Origin: CAYFFO01 sp964342485
GTDB taxonomy: Bacteria; Chloroflexota; Dehalococcoidia; Lucifugimonadales; CAJWER01
Direction of reading: 5' to 3'
NCBI GenBank assembly: GCA_964342485.1
Contig: CAYFFO010000016.1
Coordinates: forward strand, 1 to 46,519
Length of the DNA stretch: 46,519 nucleotides
Shown: piece after piece, positions 42,379 to 46,519 of the stretch
How the letters are laid out: each line of letters begins with the position of its first letter
Numbering within the stretch: the first letter of the stretch is position 1
Position numbers and translations under genes: made by a program
Notes under the pieces: model-generated
What the model saw: only the letters and a program-made list of their open reading frames with translations
Database searches by the model: none
What the model was told of the DNA's origin: nothing

Positions 42379-43395
42379 AAGGGCCATCTAAGGACTTTTA
42401 ATGAACTTGACGAAATTGATGATATCCATCTATGCGCTGTTGAGGGAGGAGAATTAGAAGAAATAACAGCTTTATCTTCAAAAGTAGTTTCTGGCACACG
42501 TGATTTAGATGAATTCCTATCTCACGATGAAATTGACTTTGTATTGGTGTGTGCTCGGAATGACATAAGTTCCGATATATTGCAAAAGTGTGTCGATGCG
42601 GGTAAACATTTCATGTTCGAAAAACCAGGGGCAATGAATGCTAATGATCTACGTAAAGTAGCGGAAGCTGCAGAAATTAAGCAGCTTACTACGGGAGTTA
42701 TGTTCCAGAATAGGTGGCGTCCCGAAGTACGGGAGGTAAAACAGGCTAGGATAAATGGGGACTTTGGTAGTATCATGACTACTGAAACTCGCTTAGCTAC
42801 TTCCCAGGTTCGTTTCCGAAATCCAGATGGATGGATGTTCAAAAAAGATACAGCTGGCACAGGAATATTAGCTTGGTTGGCTTGTCACCATATTGATATG
42901 GTTTCATATCTACTAGATGATAGGATCGTAGAGGTAGCAGCTATGCTTGGTACTCAAAATCCTGAACAAATAGAAGTTGAAGATACAGCTTTATTGGTAG
43001 TGCGATTCAGTGGTGGTGCTATGGGTACTATCCATTCAGGTTACCATTTGGCTGGGCCTATGCCTGAGGAGATGGGCGGTTCAAACGATGCGTTAGTGGC
43101 CATCCGAGGTACTCGAGGATATGCACGTATAGATTCTTCGCATGGTGATTCTTTCGGGATGTTCAGTGATATGCCGGGTAAGGAACCGGCAGGTTATCAG
43201 TCTAAGTCATATAATTTGCCTGGATCGTCTGCATACGGAGGGTTAGCGGGAGCTGATTTTGTAAGATGCCATCTCAATGCTTCTCGAGGAGATGGGTCTT
43301 CTCCCACATCTATCCAAGATGCAGTCCATGTTCTAGAAGTTATAGACGCGGCTGTTGAATCTTCTAGAACCGGCAGGACCGTGAAAATTTCCTAG
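42379..43395 (+). CDS. Gfo/Idh/MocA oxidoreductase, 5' end in gap
   Basis: This is the C-terminal 338 residues of an NAD(P)-dependent oxidoreductase. The GxGxxG strand is lost in the gap. Seen are VDFVLVCARND, the EKP motif (FEKPGAMN), TGVMFQNRWRPEV, AWLACHHIDM in the catalytic region and a complete C-terminal beta-sheet domain. It is distinct in sequence from the tandem trio at 28024-31421. It ends 2 bases before a convergent Gfo/Idh/MocA gene, so two members of this family meet tail to tail. Confidence 0.8.
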   Translation, partial: KGHLRTFNELDEIDDIHLCAVEGGELEEITALSSKVVSGTRDLDEFLSHDEIDFVLVCARNDISSDILQKCVDAGKHFMFEKPGAMNANDLRKVAEAAEIKQLTTGVMFQNRWRPEVREVKQARINGDFGSIMTTETRLATSQVRFRNPDGWMFKKDTAGTGILAWLACHHIDMVSYLLDDRIVEVAAMLGTQNPEQIEVEDTALLVVRFSGGAMGTIHSGYHLAGPMPEEMGGSNDALVAIRGTRGYARIDSSHGDSFGMFSDMPGKEPAGYQSKSYNLPGSSAYGGLAGADFVRCHLNASRGDGSSPTSIQDAVHVLEVIDAAVESSRTGRTVKIS

Positions 43396-43397
43396 TA

Positions 43398-44438
43398 TTA
43401 ATTTCGTGGCAATGGCAGACTTACTCTAGTATTTCCTTGATCTTGAGATATCAGGGCAGCTAGCATTATTTCTAATGTGTCACGCGCTCTTTCAGGCGGT
43501 GAACTGCTTACGGCATTTCCAAGTATCATCTCTGCTAATTCTTTTACGGCAGGAATCAATGCATCACCAAAAAAGTCTGGATATCCCGGATAATTAAACG
43601 AAGGATCTTCTTTAAGTTCACCTTCCGGTTTATCAGCGAGCCAACGTTTTGATGTTTTATCATCTAAGAGTATGCGTCCACTGGGACCAATAAGGTCAAT
43701 TTCATGGAATGCCGGTGTTAATTTTGCTGAATTTAGAATAGCTCTGACCCCATTCTCATATTCGATAATAACCGTGGACCCTGGGTCTAGGGCTGGGTCT
43801 TTACCTCCTTCACCTTTATAAACTGTCCCATAATCTTCAAAACCCTGTTCATGTGCGGCAATAACCCATTTAGGTCTTGAATCTGCAAAGTAGCTAATAA
43901 GGTCTACGGTGTGTGTGCCGTTCCGAAAGAGCATTGAACGATGACCGCCCATATGTGCGACTATTCTTGTAAGGCCTCCAAGGTCTCCATTACGGATCGA
44001 TTCTCTTCCTGCGCGATAATTTGGTACAAAACTTCGAGTGTGATCAACAGACATTTTGGTACCATTTTTTTGAATTGTCTCTACAATACGATCCCCATCT
44101 TCTAAATTTATGGTGAGCGGTTTTTCACAGAATATTCCTTTGACACCAGCGTTGGAAGCATCACATACTGGGTCAGCGTGAACGTGGTCTGGTACCGATA
44201 CACTGACTACGTCGAGATCTTCTGCATCAATCATGTCGCGATAGTCTCCGTATGTACGGACTGAACCTTTTTCAATACGTGCTCTTTCCCACATTTCATC
44301 TATTACTTCTGACTTTAAGTCGCAGACTGATACCAATTCATATTCTTCTGAATTTGCATATGCATATGCATGACTGGCTCCCTGTCGACCACCGATCACA
44401 CCTGCTTTAAGTTTGTTTCCTGAATTAATATTTCCCAA
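43398..44438 (-). CDS. Gfo/Idh/MocA oxidoreductase
   Basis: This is a 346-residue NAD(P)-dependent oxidoreductase. The nucleotide site reads GGRQGASHAYAYA, a variant of GxGxxG/A, and the EKP motif is intact (CEKPLTIN). SVDHTRSFVPNYRAG and the His in NGTHTVDLISYF mark the substrate pocket. The start is TTG at 44438 with GGAG at the right distance. The substrate is unknown; the family uses sugars, inositols and related polyols. It is convergent with the truncated member before it. Confidence 0.85.
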   Translation of the reverse strand: MGNINSGNKLKAGVIGGRQGASHAYAYANSEEYELVSVCDLKSEVIDEMWERARIEKGSVRTYGDYRDMIDAEDLDVVSVSVPDHVHADPVCDASNAGVKGIFCEKPLTINLEDGDRIVETIQKNGTKMSVDHTRSFVPNYRAGRESIRNGDLGGLTRIVAHMGGHRSMLFRNGTHTVDLISYFADSRPKWVIAAHEQGFEDYGTVYKGEGGKDPALDPGSTVIIEYENGVRAILNSAKLTPAFHEIDLIGPSGRILLDDKTSKRWLADKPEGELKEDPSFNYPGYPDFFGDALIPAVKELAEMILGNAVSSSPPERARDTLEIMLAALISQDQGNTRVSLPLPRN

Positions 44439-44660
44439 AATATGACTCCATTATTGTATTAAGGCGGGAATACTATAACCTTTACTGGTAGCTTAGACAA
44501 GTGGGCCTGCACTCAATTTATGATAGCTATGGATTAATAAAATAACATACATACATTAGCCTGCCATCTGGTTTGACGAATTCGGCCGATAGGAGACATA
44601 ATTGATTAGAATTGTATGGAGACGAGTTGAAATTAACGTTTTGTTCAGAAAGGATTATTC

Positions 44661-45173
44661 ATGTCAAAATTCAACATAGGATTTGTTTCTAATAGTGAGG
44701 TCTTTAGTTTTCCTAATCCTGTGAATGAAATAGCTGCTCGCTTGGTAGCCGGGATGGTGTTTATTCTTTCAGTCGCAGTTGTGTTTACCGGCAACGTATG
44801 GCTGTTAATTTTTCTTACATACGGATTTGTGGCAAGGGTACTTTCCGGGCCTACTTTAAGTCCTATGGGATTGATAGCAACGAGGATATTAGCCCCTGCT
44901 ATAGGGACTGTGAAGTTGGTTCCAGGGCCACCGAAAAGGTTTGCTCAGGCAGTGGGGGTAGTTTTTTCTGCAGCGGCTTTATTAGCTTATTTCCTATTAG
45001 ATTCAATTATGGTTACAAAAATATTGATTGGTGTGTTGGTGTTGTGTTCTGGGTTAGAATCTTTCATCGGATTTTGTGTAGGATGTTTTGTGTTTAATTA
45101 TTTAATTCGGTTTGGACTGATACCTCAATCTATATGTGAACAATGTGTTATTGCGCAACCAGACAGCAACTGA
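44661..45173 (+). CDS. DUF4395 membrane protein
   Basis: This is a 170-residue protein with four hydrophobic segments (about 28-45, 47-62, 97-115, 118-145) and the DUF4395 pattern: NPVNEIAARLVAG, LTYGFVARVLSGPTLSPMG, PGPPKRFAQAVG and GFCVGCFVF. The Cys pair in CVGC is typical and hints at redox or metal binding; DUF4395 genes often neighbour thioredoxin or rhodanese genes, though not here. AAGG precedes the ATG at 44661. Confidence 0.85.
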   Translation: MSKFNIGFVSNSEVFSFPNPVNEIAARLVAGMVFILSVAVVFTGNVWLLIFLTYGFVARVLSGPTLSPMGLIATRILAPAIGTVKLVPGPPKRFAQAVGVVFSAAALLAYFLLDSIMVTKILIGVLVLCSGLESFIGFCVGCFVFNYLIRFGLIPQSICEQCVIAQPDSN

Positions 45174-45254
45174 GTCTTATGGTTTTGTAAAGTCATAAAA
45201 TACTGTTTTGCTTTTGATATGTTTTTAACTATTTAAGAACATTGATTACGGCAT

Positions 45255-46061
45255 TTAAACTCTGCCAGGGAATTCTTCTCCGCGTATATGCATAAATCGG
45301 TAGTTATTATTTGAATTACTTGAATCTTGATAAAACTTTTCCTTTTGGGTTTTGAACCAGTCTTCTTCTGCTCCCATGAAAATCGTTTCTGAAGTAATGT
45401 AATGAAGTGCAAGACCTCGACGGCGATTCTCAGTAGTGTTAGCCCCGGTACGGTGCATCATAAGACCGTGATGGAACATGCAATGACCAGCAGGAATTTC
45501 TACTGAAACTGGTTCTGGTATTTCGTCAATTCCAAGGAAATCATCCTTGTATTCTTTTGATATAGGGCCCCACTTATGGCTTCCTGGTATTACGGTCATA
45601 CATCCATTTTCGACCGTAGCGTTGTCCAAAGCTACCCAGGCACTAACAGCCTGTTGCGGGATAAAAAACGGCCACGATACTGAGTCTTGGTGCCAGCTAG
45701 TTACGGTACCGTTGAATCTTGGTTTCATCATGAGCTGGTCGCCATAGAGTTTTATGTTTGGTCCCAATAATTGTTCAATTACATCAACAATCTTTGAGTT
45801 TTTCGCTACTGCTTCAAATTCCTTATCGTAAGAGGTTAAGTGGGTCATTTTACGAATGGTGTCAAGGCGAGGTACGTCTGGGTTGTTATTTTCTCTGAAG
45901 GCCTGTTCAAGTTGTATAAATTCTGATGGGAGGCTGTTATTTCGCCCTTCTGCTATTTCCTCACAGCGTGTTTTGAGTTTCTCTACATCTTCATCAGATA
46001 GTACCCTCCCAAATTTCAGATATCCGTTATCAGAAAAGAATTTGAGTTGTTTACTGTCCAT
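45255..46061 (-). CDS. Phytanoyl-CoA dioxygenase-family protein
   Basis: This is a 268-residue non-haem iron(II)/2-oxoglutarate-dependent hydroxylase of the PhyH family. The iron triad is His124 and Asp126 in SWHQDSVSW and a distal His203 in LMMHRTGAN; the 2-oxoglutarate-binding Arg lies in ENRRRGLALHY. AWVALDNATVENGCMTVIPGSHKWG is the family core. Such enzymes hydroxylate acyl-CoAs, small acids, alkaloids or phosphonates, and the substrate cannot be inferred. GAGAGGG precedes the ATG at 46061. It is convergent with the DUF4395 gene. Confidence 0.88.
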   Translation of the reverse strand: MDSKQLKFFSDNGYLKFGRVLSDEDVEKLKTRCEEIAEGRNNSLPSEFIQLEQAFRENNNPDVPRLDTIRKMTHLTSYDKEFEAVAKNSKIVDVIEQLLGPNIKLYGDQLMMKPRFNGTVTSWHQDSVSWPFFIPQQAVSAWVALDNATVENGCMTVIPGSHKWGPISKEYKDDFLGIDEIPEPVSVEIPAGHCMFHHGLMMHRTGANTTENRRRGLALHYITSETIFMGAEEDWFKTQKEKFYQDSSNSNNNYRFMHIRGEEFPGRV

Positions 46062-46342
46062 ATCTACCCTCTCTTTAATATTTAGTAATCATTAATTTAA
46101 TTTCAGAGTTCGATTTCATCCTAATGTCAATATGAAGATAATAATCGAACTCACTAGTAGAGGTTTTACAGTTCCCTGTGCCTCGAACTAGAGTTATTTG
46201 TGACCTTACCATAGATAGCAGAACTAGGACAATAATGTAATTAATCAGAAGGAAAATTGTTTTAAATAGTGTTAATTATTATCTTGACCTTTTGAGCAAT
46301 ATTATGGCTATTATTAAGGGAAATACTAGTACAGGAGTAAAT

Positions 46343-46519
46343 ATGGGATCAAAAATGCTTACCGGATCATTGATGTTTTTTGGACCGATACTAGGGATTA
46401 TTATGGTATTTGTGGAACCTGGTGGTATGGATGAGGCTAACTTTGCAGTCGCGGCTCAAAATGCGATTGACAATTCCTTACGTATGTCTATTGCTAGCAT
46501 GGGATTCATTGTGGCAATG
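46343..46519 (+). CDS. Membrane protein, 3' end outside window
   Basis: ATG at 46343 follows CAGGAG at 46332-46337 and opens 59 codons to the window edge. Residues 6-24 form a membrane helix (LTGSLMFFGPILGIIMVFV), a polar stretch follows (EPGGMDEANFAVAAQNAIDN), and a second helix begins at RMSIASMGFIVAM. I recognise no family from this fragment. The 281-base gap before it (46062-46342) is AT-rich with nothing else recognised. Confidence 0.55.
   Translation, partial: MGSKMLTGSLMFFGPILGIIMVFVEPGGMDEANFAVAAQNAIDNSLRMSIASMGFIVAM

Noticed and set aside
41332..43395. A 687-residue kinase-oxidoreductase fusion
   Set aside because: The frame passes through 100 Ns; the two parts are different proteins of normal size.
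44602..44679. 25-codon frame with TTG start after AGGAG
   Set aside because: It overlaps the DUF4395 start in another frame, has no recognisable content, and one ribosome-like site is weak evidence.
1..46519. CRISPR arrays, insertion sequences or prophage
   Set aside because: No regularly spaced repeats, transposase, integrase or phage structural genes were seen on either strand.

Overview
The window is about 46.5 kb of AT-rich, gene-dense bacterial DNA with short intergenic gaps. One run of exactly 100 Ns (42279-42378) marks a scaffold join. A sortase, lipoproteins, a T-box leader and a cobalamin riboswitch suggest a monoderm-type bacterium. Together with repeated oxidoreductase and metallo-hydrolase paralogues and a phytanoyl-CoA-dioxygenase-like protein, they fit a marine Chloroflexota (SAR202-like Dehalococcoidia) assembled from environmental DNA. 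That placement is an inference from gene content; no marker phylogeny was run. I saw no phage, transposase, CRISPR array or rRNA, and one tRNA (Glu, UUC).

Layout. 1-3415: the 3' part of a sortase, a TlpA-like thioredoxin and two tandem paralogous metallo-beta-lactamase-fold hydrolases. 3465-8482: mfd and a homoserine-dehydrogenase-like protein with a C-terminal SAF domain. 8531-15350, minus strand: a cobalamin riboswitch with its own terminator, btuF-btuC-btuD, then a C45-type acyltransferase/hydrolase, a divergent plsY and a benzoylformate-decarboxylase-like ThDP enzyme. 15470-20008: gyrB with a likely promoter, a cysteine-synthase-family protein and an NHL beta-propeller. 20033-26819: a strong promoter and a tryptophan (UGG) T-box leader followed by trpS-trpE-trpG-trpD-HAD phosphatase-trpC-trpF; trpB and trpA are absent from the window. 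27045-31421: a zinc-ligand-poor MDR dehydrogenase facing three tandem Gfo/Idh/MocA paralogues. 31501-34391: VOC, membrane and HIT genes, then a third copy of the metallo-hydrolase and a Nudix gene. 34424-39030, minus strand: a DUF4349-PKD lipoprotein, tRNA-Glu, an anchored two-repeat protein, argC and nth. 39225-46519: a HEAT-repeat protein, a threonine-dehydratase-like PLP enzyme, an AcoX/NAD-kinase-like protein cut by the gap, two more Gfo/Idh/MocA proteins, a DUF4395 membrane protein, a PhyH dioxygenase and the start of an unidentified membrane protein.

How it works together. Housekeeping genes (mfd, gyrB, nth, trp, argC) are interleaved with families typical of organic-matter catabolism. 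No protein with a recognisable DNA-binding regulator domain is visible. The two clearest control devices are RNA leaders: B12 sensing for B12 uptake, and uncharged tRNA-Trp sensing for TrpRS and tryptophan synthesis. TTG start codons placed behind good ribosome binding sites or overlapping upstream stops are common, so several starts here are set by those signals rather than by the longest open frame.
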